From the NCBI GenBank assembly GCA_037013685.1, contig CM072892.1, forward strand, positions 248,001 to 312,000: a stretch of 64,000 nucleotides of DNA. Reading direction: 5' to 3'. Every line of letters starts with the position of its first letter. Positions within the stretch are counted from its first letter, which is position 1. Below, piece by piece: positions 15,931 through 27,689 of this stretch. Under the pieces are notes generated by a model. It did no database searches, was not told the DNA's origin, and worked only from the letters and a program-made list of their open reading frames with translations. The DNA is from Acridotheres tristis. Its lineage: Eukaryota; Chordata; Aves; Passeriformes; Sturnidae. The translations under genes and the position numbers were made by a program.

Positions 15931-16069
15931 TCAGATGATCCTGTTAATGCCTGGAAAAGCCAACCAACCAACCAGCCCATCAACCAACCGAGAGGAAGCA
16001 GGAGCAGATGGAATAAACCGTGGCACCCTTGGTAACTCGATGGCACATGCAGCAGCACAGACCAGGGGT

Positions 16070-16210
16070 TTGTTTGTCAGGTGTTTATCAGGTGTTTGTC
16101 AGGTGTTTGTCAGGTGTTTGTCAGGTGTTTATCAGATATTTATCAGGTGTTTATCAGATATTTATCAGATGTTTGTCAGGTGTTTGTCAGGTGTTTGTCA
16201 GATGTTTATC
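16070..16210. repeat. 11-bp minisatellite, TCAGGTGTTTG
   Basis: About thirteen units of TCAGGTGTTTG/A, with TCAGATATTTA and TCAGATGTTTG variants clustered in the middle. The unit carries CAGGTG. It encodes a Val-Arg-Cys-Leu-Ser-Gly-type 11-residue repeat only by chance. Confidence 0.95.
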
Positions 16211-18540
16211 ACTGAGCTGTCATTGCTCTCCAGTGCCAGGGATGCTCAGAGCCTGCTCCCAGCCTGGCTGGCATGGCCAGGGCAGCCAGCCTGGAGGCTC
16301 AGAGCCTGGCAAGGGTGACCCTGCTGCTTGGGCCTCCCCTGGGCACCAGTTCCATGTGAGAAGGTGGCAGGGCAGGAGGGGATGCACTGGAGCCAAGGTA
16401 ACCCCAGGTGTGGTGAAGAAAGGGCTAAAATGGATGGATGACATTTCCCTGAATTTCCCTTGGTGAGCTGAGGACCCTCACACACATCTCATGTCTGACA
16501 GGTGGGACCTCAGGAGGTGCCTCTGGCTCCTGCCTTCAGCTGATGTGGCCTTGTGCAGGATTTCTGCGTGTGAAACCTTGAAAACAAAACTGGAGAAGCA
16601 TCTCTCTGAATATGTAAATAACTGTAATGCCTGCCTTCAATAAAGATGCACCTCCCAAACTCGTGTCCCCAACCCTGTTGTGGCCATCTCAGCTCTGCCT
16701 TTAGGCTGCCAGAAGCTCTGAGTACAGAGCAGAGCACAGGGTTGCTCCTGCAATAGGCTGGGCAGCTCAAACTGTATTTCTTGTTTTTAAACCAATCTCT
16801 GTTCAGACTTGGGAAGGGAAGCCTGGTATAAAAGCTGCTCAATCCCAGACATCTGCTGCCCTTGGGAATTATCTGTCATTGTCACCCTGATGGGGACAGT
16901 GGCACCAGCATGTGCTGGCAGCCATGGGCAGAACAGACTCAGCATCACACAGGTTTATCTTCTGCTGCCACCTGAACTGCCCAGCTCCTCAGCAGGGTGT
17001 GCTCCTGGTCCTCTGCATGGCTGAGGTGCCTTTGCAAAGACCAAGGGCCTTGCTGTGGGATTGTCATTCTCACACAGGTCAGTCTCAGCAGGAGTGAGCT
17101 CAGCAGGCACCTGGTCTGGGGAGCCAGGTGAGCTTGGGCCTGAGGACAGCCTGGGTTTTTCCACTGGAGTATCTTTGGAAATGCTTCTTGGCTTCCCTTT
17201 GCCTAGATCCAGACAGTGCTGGGCATTTCTCCTCAGCTCTGGGGGCTGGATGGTCTCAGAGCCTTTCCAGCCTGAGCTATCCCTGGCTCTGTGGGATGGC
17301 TCACCCTGTGCTGCAGAAACAGTCTGGGCTTTGCACCACTCAGTGCCAGACTGGGCTCCTGACCCCAGCTGGAAAATCCTTTGTAAAACACTTTGGGGTT
17401 GGGTGTAGGGGCTGATTAGAGGTGGCAGCTCCCCTTTGGAGTGATTGCTGAACCAGTGTCAGGGGTGAGACAGCAGACACAGAGTTATTCCTCTCAATAT
17501 ACTCCAGCTTTGTGGGCCAGGCAGAGAGCTGTTTGTTCTGCTGTTCTGCTGCTGGAGAAGATTTCTCAGGCACTGCCACCCTGCAGCCACTGTCACGCTC
17601 CAGGAACGTGGCCAGAGTGGGTGATGGAGCAGCTGCTTGATAGTTTGGGTGATGGTTCTGATCTGGGCTTTGCCTCAGTATCAGCATAAAGAGAACAGTA
17701 TAGAGAATAAGAGAATAGTATAGCTAGAGTACACACCTTGCTTTGGCAGAGAGTGCCAGCCAGGATCGTGCTCTGAAAACACAGCAACAAAAATCTGCAT
17801 GAAAATGTCACAGCAGGACACGTTGCACTGCCCCAACTGCTGCTGAAGGTCAGCTGGGGAGAGCCTGGGGAGCAGGAGTGAGGTGCCAGCAGGGCCTGTG
17901 CAGGGACGCCTGGCAGCCCCTGCCTTGCCCACGGAGCTGCCCTGTGCCATGAGGCTGCCCCGGGGCTGGGGCTCGGTGTGATCGAGTGCCTCCATCAGCT
18001 GCTTGGAGATATCTTCATGTCCTCACAGCAAAAATCAGCAGGACACCGGGCTCCTGGAGTGATATCACATATTCATCACGGAAATAACTATTCTAGTGAC
18101 TCACTGAACTGGTCCAGGCGAGTGTCAGAGCTGCCCTCCATCAGCCCTGGAGTGCTGACAGTGGTTTTTAAGGACAGCTGAAATGAACTGAATGGATAAT
18201 AAACTCCTCCCTGGCATGATGCACTGTGCAAAAGCAGCGTGAAACCTGTGCTGCAGAATTCAGGAGGAAGGAAGCAGCTCTAGCAGAGATCCACAGGAAC
18301 TGCTCCAGACTCTGCACCGCGAGGAATCGATGCTGCACGGCAGGAAGGGCTCTGAGGAAATGGGGCGTAGTGAGCACAGGAAACAACACCTGTGGCACCT
18401 GTAACTGCTAATCACTGCACAAATGGGGCTAATTCCTCACTCTCCTCGCCTTCTGCCAGCTGAAATCTTCATCTTTGTGCACTGAATTGGATTCTGTTAC
18501 TCTGTAGCCCTTACAAAATGAAATGTTCTTCTTTGAACAG
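16211..18540. other. unique non-coding sequence
   Basis: No repeat family is recognised. A TATAAAAG at 16827-16834 and an ATAGAGAATAAGAGAATAG stretch near 17700 are the only notable motifs. No exon could be supported. Confidence 0.5.
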
Positions 18541-18715
18541 CTGCACCCTGACCACCCTGGGCAGCCTGTGCCAGGGCCTCACCTCCCTCACAGGGGAGAA
18601 TTTCTTCCCCCATCCCATGTGGCCCTTCCCTCTCTGGGGGGGAAGCCATTCTCCCTTGTCTTGCCACTGCAGACTCTTGCCCAAAGTTCCTCTCCAGCTC
18701 TCTTGTACTGAATTC
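18541..18715 (-). mobile_element. CR1 LINE fragment, internal 3' part
   Basis: CACCCTGGGCAGCCTGTGCC, CAGGGCCTCACCTCCCTCAC, GAATTTCTTCCCCCATCCC and CCATTCTCCCTTGTCTTGCC follow the CR1 3' region in reverse. The terminal octamers are missing, so the fragment is truncated at both ends. Confidence 0.8.
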
Positions 18716-18888
18716 TTATAATCTGATTTTCCAAACCCATTTGGAGAAGCAGTGTGTCCTGCCTCAGCTCTGTGCTTTGCTTTGCACAGACGAGGCTCTG
18801 GAGGAAAATTTCTGGCCTGTTTTCAAGCAGACTAACTGAAAAAAAGGTAAGAAAAAGGGGAGACAACTGGAAAGTTCCTTATTTTCTG

Positions 18889-18980
18889 GAAATGAAATGA
18901 AATGAAATGAAATGAAATGAATAGAATAGAATAGAATAGAATAGAATAGAATAGAATAGAATAGAACAGAATATAATAGA
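18889..18980. repeat. compound pentanucleotide microsatellite, GAAAT then AATAG
   Basis: About six GAAAT units pass directly into about eleven AATAG units, the last two degraded. Both pentamers are A-rich on the plus strand. The abrupt switch suggests a point change that was then amplified. Confidence 0.95.
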
Positions 18981-19624
18981 ATCACCTGAAAGGTAAGGCT
19001 GGTGAATGGCTGCCTCAGTAGCAACTCTTCAGAACACAATCTGGAAGCTCCCATGACTTGCAGGATGAGTGGAATTCGATGAAATGAGTGTGATGAAGTC
19101 AGTGTTTGGGCCCCTGGGCAGACAAAGACAGGGTCCAAGTTCCTTTCATATCACCTAAGCCTTACCTGACCACATGAAAAGCCACACCTGGGCTCACCTG
19201 ATCCAGTACTTTCCTGCCCCTTGTTTTTCTCATGGCTGTGAGAGCTGTGATGATCCTGCTGCACTGGAGATCCTTGGGGTGACCCCTGGGAAGGCAAATG
19301 GCCACTCACCAGGGCTCCTGTGAAAAGGGAAAGTATTATGGGCTATCAGCCCATGCAGGCACAGCGTCCCTGGCCAGTGCAAAGGGACAGTGCCACGCTG
19401 TGCCCCACTGCAGGTGCTGGGGAGCTCCAGGTACCCCCAGCTCTCCCTCTGATCCCTCAGCAGCCCAGGGTGCAGCAGGGGACCCCAGGCAGGGATGTGC
19501 CCCCAGCCCTGCCACCCTCCCTCGAGCTGGGCAGGACCCCCCTCCTGGCCCCAGAGAGGACACGGGAGGTGGAGGCAGCCGTGCTCAGGGCTTTTCTGGG
19601 ACATGGTGACGAGCTGTCCTGAGA
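18981..19624. other. unique non-coding sequence
   Basis: No repeat or gene recognised between the pentanucleotide tract and the next CR1 copy. Confidence 0.45.
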
Positions 19625-19848
19625 TCTGAATGGCTCCCACTGCCAGAGGGCAGGGATGGATGGACATTGGGCAGGAATTGTTCCCTGGCAGAGTGGGCAG
19701 GCTGGCACAGGTGCCCAGAGCAGCCCCTGGATCCCTGGCAGTGCCCAAGGCCAGGTTGGACATTGGGACAGTGGGAGGTGTCCCTGCCATGGCAGGGGTG
19801 GCTCTGGATGGACTCTCAGATCCCTCCCACCCCAAACTGTGACTGTGT
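19625..19848 (+). mobile_element. CR1 LINE fragment, songbird-type variant
   Basis: Contains CACTGCCAGAGGGCAGGGAT, ATCCCTGGCAGTGCCCAAGG, CCAGGTTGGACATTGGGACA and GGTGTCCCTGCCATGGCAGG in order. The central part is nearly identical to the copies at 28606 (+), 27690 (-) and 61738 (-), pointing to one relatively recent subfamily. The usual ATTCTATGA terminus is degraded. Confidence 0.93.
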
Positions 19849-21303
19849 CACCCTGTGATGTCCAGGCTTGCTGACCTGTCCCCACACTGATGGCCCCTCT
19901 GGTCCTCACTGCTCCTTTTATCTCATGGAGCATCAGAATTATAAATTCCGACCTTCCAAACTGCTGACACCTCCTGAGGTACTTTGTCTGGAGAAAGCTC
20001 TGTTTGATTTTCTTTCTAACTCATTTAATGATGAAGGATCCCAAAGCAGGTGGTACTCTAAGTGTTTAGATGCAAGAGGCATATGCTCTGCTGTCACAAC
20101 AGCTCAGCTCGTTTCTGGGGGATAAAATCCCAGGGAGTTGATGTGTTGCCTACAAAGGGAGCAGCAGCAGCACCGAGGGTGCAGCCCCGTTTGTCTGTAG
20201 TGTGTGAGAGCCTGCCTGAGCCTCTCAAAGTTCAACGGAGGCCAACAAAAGAATAATAATATTAATTATTTGGTTGTAAAGGAAACATTGTGCTTTTTGT
20301 ACCTTTTTACTGTTGATACCCTTAAGCATCTATTTACTAATGCTTTGTGCTTTATAAGGTTGAAAACATAATGTTCCTTTTCTCTTTGTTTACCTTAGAT
20401 TTTTCAGTTTGTTTCTGCTTATGCTGGTAGGGGTTTTTTGGGGGTTTTATTTTCCTCTTACCCTGAAGCTCTTCAATATTTCAAATCACGTGTCACCTGG
20501 ATTTACAGGTATATCACCTAGATTATCACCTACATAATTGATTTTTTGTTGTTGTTTTTTTTTTTCAAAATTCAGCTGTATCTGCAGGTGGCAATAAATG
20601 AGTTCTCTATGGCCTGTTGTGCACCTGGGCAGCGAGCTCTGGGCCACCTGCCCGAGCTCCAGGTGTGCAGATGTTCTCACAGCTGTGTTGGTTGGTGGGA
20701 GGGGCTGCAGGAGCGTGTCCATGGTGGGGTGGGGTCCCTGTGACCCCCCTGTGGGGGCCCGGCAGGAGGTGGAGGCTGCGGGGGGCTCTCCCTGAGCCCA
20801 GAGCAGCACTGGAGGCGGGAGGGGAGGTGAGATCAAAGCCGTGCTGTGAGCTCAGCACACAGCCAGGTGTGCCCAGCGCCCTGGCACAGCCCGTGCCCTC
20901 TGTGCCAGGGCAGGGCAACTCAGGCTGCAGGGCAGGAACAGGTAACGGGCTCAGAGGTGGCAGCAGGGGCCGGCACAGCCCGTGCCCAGCTGTGCCCAGC
21001 TGTGCCCAGCTGTGCTGAGCTGAGCAGTGCCAGGCGTGTCCAGAGGAGCTGCTGCTGCACAGCCTGAAGGAAATACTGGATGGAAGGGGGGTTGTTTTCT
21101 TTGCCTCGTGAATTCCCTAAAAAGCAATTTGTTAGGGAGTGAGAACACCCAGGGGTGTCTGACACGGGGTTCCCGGGGGTCCCAGGGGTCCCTGCACTGT
21201 GAGCAGCCCCAGCCCTGCGGCTCTGTGGGGGTGTGGGACGTGCCCTGCTCTGCACCCCTGCAGGGACCTGGCTGTGCCTGGGGTCACTGGGGTCACTGCG
21301 CTG
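19849..21303. other. unique sequence with AT-rich island and a short 10-bp repeat
   Basis: An AT-rich island spans about 20225-20580 and ends in a T-rich run (20542-20565). Four TGTGCCCAGC units lie at 20980-21016. No exon supported. Confidence 0.5.
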
Positions 21304-21492
21304 GCACAGGGGACACAGGGGGCACAGGGGGCACAGGGGACACAGGGGGCACAGGGGACACAGGGGGCACAGGGGGCACAGGGGGCACAGAGGGCACACA
21401 GGGCACACAGGGGACACAGGGGACACAGGGGGCACACAGGGCACAGGGGACACACAGGGCACAGGGGGCACACAGGGCACACAGGGCACGGG
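21304..21492. repeat. 9-bp minisatellite, GGGGGCACA / GGGGACACA
   Basis: Roughly twenty units alternate between GGGGGCACA and GGGGACACA. In the right third GGGCACACA units are mixed in. Long G runs on the plus strand make G-quadruplexes plausible. Confidence 0.94.
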
Positions 21493-21977
21493 CAGCTCCT
21501 GCCATGACTGCTGACAGAGAAGGGTGCAGCTCCCGGGGCAGGAGGGTGCCCAGGCAGGTGCTGCTGGTCCTGCCTGCAGGCTGTGCGATGGATTTGGGGC
21601 CCTGCTGCAAGGTCAGGGCCTTGGGAAGGCCGAGCACAGAGGAGCGGGGGTTGCACATTTGGGGGTGCTGAGAGCAGCGCGGGCCCTGCCCGAGGAGCAC
21701 GGCTGCAAGGAGAGCCTGCCAGGGACGCTGCTGGGGACCCAGCTTTGCTGCAAGTGAAGTAATTATATTTCCATTACTCCAGAGCTGTAATAAGAAGAAA
21801 TTCTGGTTAGAGCGGTTCTGCAGCCGCTTCACTGAGGCTCCGGTGGCCCAGCTCTGTGAAACAGGATTAATTAACTTTGTGCCAGCAGCAGCGAGCTGGC
21901 CAGTCCTGTCAAGGATGCTGTGCTGCACTGGGACAGCCAGGCATGAGTGGTGACACTGCTGCAGAAACTGTCCTTGG

Positions 21978-22040
21978 CTGCACTGGGTGATCCTTCTGGG
22001 TCCCACCCAACTCAGCAAAATCTGTGATTTTGTGATCTTA
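21978..22040 (+). mobile_element. possible CR1 3' end, diverged
   Basis: GGGTGATCCTTCTGGGTCCC, CACCCAACTCAGCAAAATCT and GTGATTTTGTGATC resemble the CR1 terminus (gatgatctt... ggtcccttccaaccc ... attctgtgattc). The match is short and degraded. Confidence 0.45.
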
Positions 22041-22259
22041 TAAAAGTGAATAAAAATTGAAGTAGACACCCACAGCTCAGACAAAATAGATAAACATGAG
22101 AACTGGGCTGCTGCCACACCTGTTATTCATCAGGTCAAATCCTAATTGTGGTACTTAAAGGTGATTAACAGGTGTCTTGATTACCCTGCCAGAAATAGAT
22201 CCTGCTCTGCAGAGAGGCTTATGTGTCCTGGGGATGGGAGGGAAGGGAGTGGGCACGGA

Positions 22260-22414
22260 GGGGGGCACTGGGCAGGGAGGAGGACATGGAGGGGGACATG
22301 GGGCATGGAAGGGGGCACTGGGCATGGAAAGGGGCACTGGGCAGGGAAGGAGGACATGGAGGGGGACATGGGGCATGGAAGGGGGCACTGGGCAGGGAGG
22401 GGGGCACTGGGCAC
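22260..22414. repeat. complex GGGCA-type minisatellite
   Basis: Related blocks GGGGGCACTGGGCAGGGAGG, AGGACATGGAGGGGGACATG and GGGCATGGAA are arranged as about two higher-order units of roughly 70 bp plus a partial one. The block GGGCAGGGAGG resembles the classical Jeffreys minisatellite core (GGGCAGGANG). Confidence 0.9.
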
Positions 22415-23430
22415 AGCACGGCCCCGGTGCCTCCCAGCTGCCTGAGGAGCTGCCTGCCCACAGCTCTGGTGAGGTCAATGCTGGCACAGAGCCCTTCCAG
22501 GGCCCTCACTGGTAACGGGGGCAGAGCAGAACCCAGTGCTGATCCTGCCGTGATCAGGACAGGAGGCTGAGGGGCCATTCCCTGTGGAAAGGGGTTTCCA
22601 TTAAGGGAGTAAAAAATCCGAGCAGAAAATCCCTGAGCTCACATTGTAATTCCAGAGGTCTGCCTGAACGCTGGGAATTGGGCAATCGGTGTCCTGGAGA
22701 AAACATAAAGCTGTGCCATTGGGGGTCCTGCCATCCTGCACCCACATCCTGGAGCACTGTGAGGATGAGGACGAGGAGATTTCCTGCTCTGGGGATGAGG
22801 GAGGAAGGCAAGGAGATTTCCTGCTCTCGAGGCTTCCCATGCTGCACTCGCATTTCTCCTGACCGAGTTTCTGCTCAGCACTGCTGGAAAGCAAAGTGCA
22901 GCACTGCTTGTTTTCTTCCAGGGGCAGGGCTGGGAGGTGTCACCTTCCCCTTCGTGTAGAACGAAATCAGAGCTCCCAGTTCTGCTCTGAGAAAAGGCAC
23001 TGAACAGCCAGCAGCCCGGGAAGCTGCAGCCCTGGGCAGTGCCTGCCTGGGACACAGGAGACTCCTGCCCAAAGCCAGGCTGTGAGCCAAGCTGAGCCCT
23101 CACCACGGCCTTGCCCTGTGGAGCTTCGGGCAGGGAATAGTTAACTGGGGATGGGGTGGGAAAAGCTGCGTGTAAACAAAGTATTTTTTTTGGAAAACGC
23201 TTTGTTGCCAGGAATTTTCACTTCCCAAAACATCCCTTCCCAGACCACCAGAAGACCTCCCACATCCAACTTCAAACCCCAGAACTTACTTTGACAGGAA
23301 AGGATTCTGTTTTCCCAGTGGAATAATCTCAGAATGCCAAACCCTGCTGGTGCGTGAAGCTGTAAGGACACTTTGGAAAGCAGCCCTGGCTGCTGAGGAG
23401 CCACAGGGTGTCCAAGGACAGGGATGGGCA
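22415..23430. other. unique non-coding sequence
   Basis: No repeat family recognised. A short imperfect duplication, GGAGATTTCCTGCTCT, occurs at about 22776 and 22818. No exon supported. Confidence 0.45.
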
Positions 23431-23479
23431 GCGTGCCCAGGTGTGCCCAGGTGTGCCCAGGTGTGCCCAGGTGTGCCCG
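23431..23479. repeat. 10-bp repeat, GTGCCCAGGT
   Basis: Five near-perfect units of GTGCCCAGGT. Contains CAGGTG at unit junctions. The same decamer type appears at 20980-21016. Confidence 0.92.
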
Positions 23480-23580
23480 TGTCCCCCACGGAGCAGATCC
23501 TGGCCCTGGGGAGCAGAGGGCGCTGGATGGGCTGTGGCTGCCCAGAACTGTGCCACACTCAGCCAGCTGCAGCAGATGGG

Positions 23581-23717
23581 CTGGGCTCCCTCGGGTGGGT
23601 GCTGGGCACCCCTGGGTGGGCTCTGGGCTCCCTCGGGTGGGTGCTGGGCACCCTTGGGTGGGCTCTGGGCTCCCTCGGTGGGTGCTGGGCACCCTTGGGT
23701 GGGCTCTGGGCTCCCTG
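23581..23717. repeat. 42-bp minisatellite
   Basis: Copies start at 23581, 23623, 23665 and 23706. Each contains CTGGGCTCCCTCGGGTGGG, then TGCTGGGCACCC(C/T)TGGGTGG. The first two periods are 42 bp. The third copy lost one G. The 42-bp period preserves reading frame, so a 14-residue repeat is open by chance. Confidence 0.93.
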
Positions 23718-23994
23718 TGGCCTCTCTGGCTGCTGACAGCTTTGCTGTGGCACAGAGCAATGGGGGCAGTGCAGGAGCTCTGCAGTGTGAGGGACGTTTC
23801 CTGGGGCTGCTGATGGCTCCCCCAGGCTGGGGTGGCCAGTCCATGGCTGCACTGCATCACTCTTGGCTCCAAAGGATCACAGTGCCCAGGCAAACCCTTC
23901 CTGGGGCAGCGAGGACCTGAAACACTCTGGATGCTGAACACATCTGCCACTGGCACAAGAAGGAAAGAGCATATTGCAGTCTGGGCTAATTTAT

Positions 23995-24084
23995 TGCTAT
24001 TATTATAATAGAATTATTTAATAATAATAATAAATAATATAATAATTAAGTTAATAATGATAATAATAACAATAATAATTTTAA
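23995..24084. repeat. degenerate AAT/ATT trinucleotide tract
   Basis: A mixture of ATTATT, AATAATAAT and TAATATAAT over about 90 bp, imperfect throughout, lying in otherwise GC-moderate sequence. Confidence 0.85.
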
Positions 24085-24867
24085 AACTTGGTACTTCTTC
24101 CTAGAGGGTCACACCATTTGAAACTCTAATCCCGTTTTGTAAGTGTTCCTCTCTCCTCTGTTTTAAAGCAGCAGCTTTTGGCTCCTCACTTAGAGCTGGA
24201 GCTCAGGAGCCCCTCGGGGCCTCGGGGTGGCTCCAGTGGTGTCCCCACAGTGGTCAGGCATGAGCCAGTCCCCAGCCCCTGGGCAGCCCCTCCTCAGGCA
24301 CAGGGGGCTGTTGGACTCCTCACCAATGCCGGAATTCTCCTGCTGTTCTCAACTGCAGGCACAGAGGAGCGGCCCAAGGGAGCTCTGCTGCTCAGCCCGA
24401 GCCTTTGCTCCCTCCCCTCCTCTAAAGGAGCTGTGAGATCACCGTGGTCCATCCCAAACCATTGCTGTTCACCCACGGGCAGGAGCTGGATTTGGTCCAG
24501 GAAGGTGCCAGTGGCTCTCTGTGGGGTGTCCCTCACCCCCGAGTGTCGATGCCTGCCAATGTCTGTTTTGGGAAGAGCAGTTGTCTCATCTTGACACTCT
24601 CTATTGCTCTTCCCAAAGTCAGGATTAAGTCTCCTAATAACCATGCTTCTCCTCATTCTCAATTAAAGCCCAATAATTCGGTTTCTACTTGGCTGGGAAT
24701 GGCTCAAATTCACTGCCTGGGCTTTATCCACAGATTAAGGGATTTGCACATTACAGAGGCAGAGGGGACTGGTGATGCTTCCCTCCCAGAGGCCCCAGGA
24801 GGTCCTCAAGAACGCTCCTGGCTGAGTTAGAGACTTGCCAGGCTGACCCCCCTGAGCCCCCCACAGC
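24085..24867. other. unique non-coding sequence
   Basis: No repeat or exon recognised. Only short open frames without family signature. Confidence 0.45.
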
Positions 24868-25026
24868 ACATTCCCCATCCCTGGAACTGCTCCAGGCCAG
24901 GCTGCATGGGGCTTGCAGAAACCTGGAAGAGTGGAAGGTGTCCCTGCCCAGGATAGGGGGTGGAAAGAGATGAGCTGTAAGGTTCCTTCCAACCCAAACC
25001 ACTCTGGGATTCTGTGGTTCTATGAA
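24868..25026 (+). mobile_element. CR1 LINE fragment, complete 3' end
   Basis: CCATCCCTGGAACTGCTCCA and GGCCAGGCTGCATGGGGCTT, then GAGTGGAAGGTGTCCCTGCC and GGTTCCTTCCAACCCAAACC. It finishes with ATTCTGTGGTTCTATGA, two diverged terminal octamers, so this copy keeps its true 3' terminus. Confidence 0.92.
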
Positions 25027-25404
25027 AATTCCCCTTTCCCCACATTTTGGCTTCCTTGGAAGGTGTTTCCTGATCTCCCCTCTCCCCCTCTCTGTCCCAG
25101 CAGCAGTGGTACCAGGATGTGCCCTTGGCACTGTTTTATGTTTTTACTTTTCCATCATTCATGTTCCTGCACAGCTCCCCAGGCTCCTGCACCCCTTGGG
25201 GGGCTGGCCCTGCTGCTGAAGCCTCCTTGTGCACCCTGTGAGACTTTCAAAATGGGAATCCTGTCCAAGAAGGAGGTAATTATTCTGTCAAAGCAGCCCT
25301 GGCTGTATCTTATTCTGTAGCTGTCTCCTGATGAACCTGCAGAGCAGCTGCTCGGTTCCATTGGCTCCATGCTGGGCTGACAGCTCCCTGATGCCCGGGG
25401 CCAT

Positions 25405-25449
25405 CTCTGGGCTCTGGGCTCTGGGCTCTGGGCTCTGGGCTCTGGGCTG
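25405..25449. repeat. 7-bp repeat, GGGCTCT
   Basis: Six perfect GGGCTCT units. G3 runs with four-base loops fit the G-quadruplex consensus. Confidence 0.93.
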
Positions 25450-26939
25450 GCCCAGCTCCTGTCCTCTCCCCGTGTGCCAGACATCACAGAGAGCTCTACA
25501 GAGCCCTCTCAACCTTTCCTTTTGTAATCTATGTATCTTCTTCCATGCTGCATGCAGCACGGCTTGCTTTTAGACAAACGGCATCTAAAACGACTCTAGA
25601 AGCTGATGATCATTTTTGTGAGAGTCATTGCTGTGTTTGTGCCAAATCTGACACGAGTTTCCCAGAGAGACCCCCCGGCTCTGGAGGAGCCCCGGGAGCC
25701 ATCGTACCCCTGATCCACGGCTTCAGCTCAGGGATGAGCAGATATTTAAAATCTGCCTGGGAAACACAGGCTGGGAGTTCTGTGTGCTGGGACACGGCTG
25801 GGTTTGGCCCCAGCTGCTTCAGCCACTGCACAGCCCTGACATTTGTTTAACGCTGCCTCTGTCGATGGAACTCGACCAGATCTGAACTTTGCAGGAGTTA
25901 ATTGCTTTTCCCAATCCTGTGGTAGCTATCACTGTGATCGAATAGAAATCTGAACTTAATTAGGCTTGTTCCATGGAGATTAAGAAGGTCTTTTCCACCT
26001 GTAGCATTCACGGCTTAATGAAGTGTGGCTGAAGTGTCTCTGCCAACGTGCTCCCCGCAGGCTCTGGTCCCCACAGCCGTACACATCTGTACACATCTGT
26101 ACACATCTGTACACAGCTGTGGGGTTTGCAGAGCAGCCTCACTGCTGGCTGCCCGTCCCAGCAGTGCCAGGGACCTTCAGTGCTTCCTGAAGTGGAGTTT
26201 GACACATCCAACACCCGGCTCTGCTCCTGGACACACACTGGAAATGGTTTCATGCTGGAAGCCACACTCCTGGCAATTCACTGAAGGGACAGAGGAGATT
26301 CAGGATTTTGTTACAAACTTATCAAATAGCAAAAAACACTTCAGTTGTGTTAGTTTTGCGTGAATCTTGCTAAGAATTAGCAGAAAATATCTTAAAGAAA
26401 TAAAATGTTTTGACAAGAATGTCTCTAAGCATTCTTACCTCAAGATAAAAAATCAGTATTTATTTCAGTGTTTATATCTGTACAGGTAAATACTGTTTCC
26501 AAATCTGTCACTACAAGCCCATGTGATTAAGCAGATGTCCGTGCCAGTTTCTGGCGTGTAGGATTTTCACCTGAGCCTGACAAGTTTAAGAAAATCAGGC
26601 TGCAATATTCATTTGAAGCCCTGGCCTGCCCTACAGGAGTTACTCAGAAGAGAGGTGTGGGCTGCACAGCACCGGGTCATTCCTGGATGCAGTGCAGGGA
26701 GGCAGGAGGCTCCCGGAATCTCCCATCTGCTAATTAAATCCCAGAGGATTTCGAGAAAATTGTAGAGAGCAGACAAGATGAAAGAGAAACACAAATGAGG
26801 CACTTCAGCATGTGTTCAAGAAACCCTTTTAAAAGGAGATTTAAACAAAAAAGTGTCTGTAAACAGCCTTTGTGCTGAACGATCCACAAGGTGTAAGAAC
26901 ACAAATCCCTTGATTGCCCCGTTTAGCTGTAAAAAAGGT
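25450..26939. other. unique non-coding sequence with a short 10-bp repeat
   Basis: Four ACACATCTGT-type units lie at 26080-26120. The stretch 26290-26520 is AT-rich and repeat-free. No exon supported. Confidence 0.5.
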
Positions 26940-27330
26940 CAGCTCTGTCCTGCTCTAAGGACCGGGTGAAGCACAAACCTTGGGAAGGAGAAAATCCCGC
27001 AGTGCCAGAGCCTGAACGCTCATCACCCGTGCTGGGTTTTCTCCCCACGGCTCATTCCGGGAGGGACTGGGACGGGTGGGCTGTACTGGGATGTCACCGA
27101 CAGCAGCAGTGAATTAATGCAGCCGGGAGAAAAGCAATGTCAGAAACAGGAGAGAGAGTGGCCAGGATGTGCGGCTGGAAAGTGGAGAAAAGCAATGTCA
27201 GAAACAGGAGGGAGAGTGGCCAGGACGTGCTGCTGGAGGAGCCCGGGAGATTTGTGCCAATTCCTGCCTTAATTGCAGCCGAGCCTCGCAGCTCACCGAG
27301 AGCTTCTGCAGAGCCCAGGCGGCTTCTGGA
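26940..27330. other. CpG-richer patch, candidate small CpG island
   Basis: CpG dinucleotides are visibly clustered here (for example CCCGCAG, AACGCTC, CCCGTG, TTCCGGGAGG, ACGGGTGG, GCCGGGAG, CCCGGGAG, GCCGAGCC, CACCGAG), about fifteen or more in under 400 bp. The surrounding DNA is CpG-poor. It overlaps a 58-bp tandem duplication. A promoter or unmethylated regulatory element is possible but no start site is identified. Confidence 0.35.
27127..27240. repeat. 58-bp tandem duplication
   Basis: Copies begin at 27127 and 27185 with GAGAAAAGCAATGTCAGAAA and share GAGTGGCCAGGA(T/C)GTGC. Only a few substitutions separate them. It lies inside the CpG-richer patch. Confidence 0.92.
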
Positions 27331-27620
27331 GCCTTCTGCTGCCTTAAAAGAGGAGTGTGAGCTCTTCCTCCCTTCTCCATCTCCCTAAAAGCAATCTCAG
27401 GACCCCTGTGAACCTGCAGCTATCCCAGAGTAATGCAAATCCAAAAGAGCAGTAACAGAAACTTCTTAGTGCCTATTAATGAATGATTAACCTATTAATG
27501 CTGTGCCACTGCAGCAATGGTGCATTTGTTTCTCTGAACCCCCCTGCAGCACTTCACTCTCCTGAAATCAGCCAACCTCTTCCTCACACTGCTCAGAAAT
27601 GTCATTTATTGTTCAGATGT
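27241..27620. other. unique non-coding sequence
   Basis: Right end of the CpG-richer patch followed by ordinary sequence with ATTAATG motifs near 27475-27500. No gene recognised. Confidence 0.45.
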
Positions 27621-27621
27621 G

Positions 27622-27676
27622 CCCCTGCCTGTCCCCTGCCTGTCCCCTGCCTGTCCCCTGCCTGTCCCCTGCCTGT
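27622..27676. repeat. 11-bp minisatellite, CCTGTCCCCTG
   Basis: Five identical 11-bp units directly upstream of a CR1 fragment. No variation between units. Confidence 0.94.
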
Positions 27677-27689
27677 TCTCCTGCCCTGC

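Noticed and set aside
16827..16834. TATAAAAG as a promoter
   Set aside because: An isolated motif with no CpG cluster, no exon downstream and no start-site evidence.
18226..18411. Small Arg/Lys/Glu-rich open frame resembling a coiled coil
   Set aside because: Two overlapping frames look equally plausible, which argues for chance; no splice or polyadenylation context was found.
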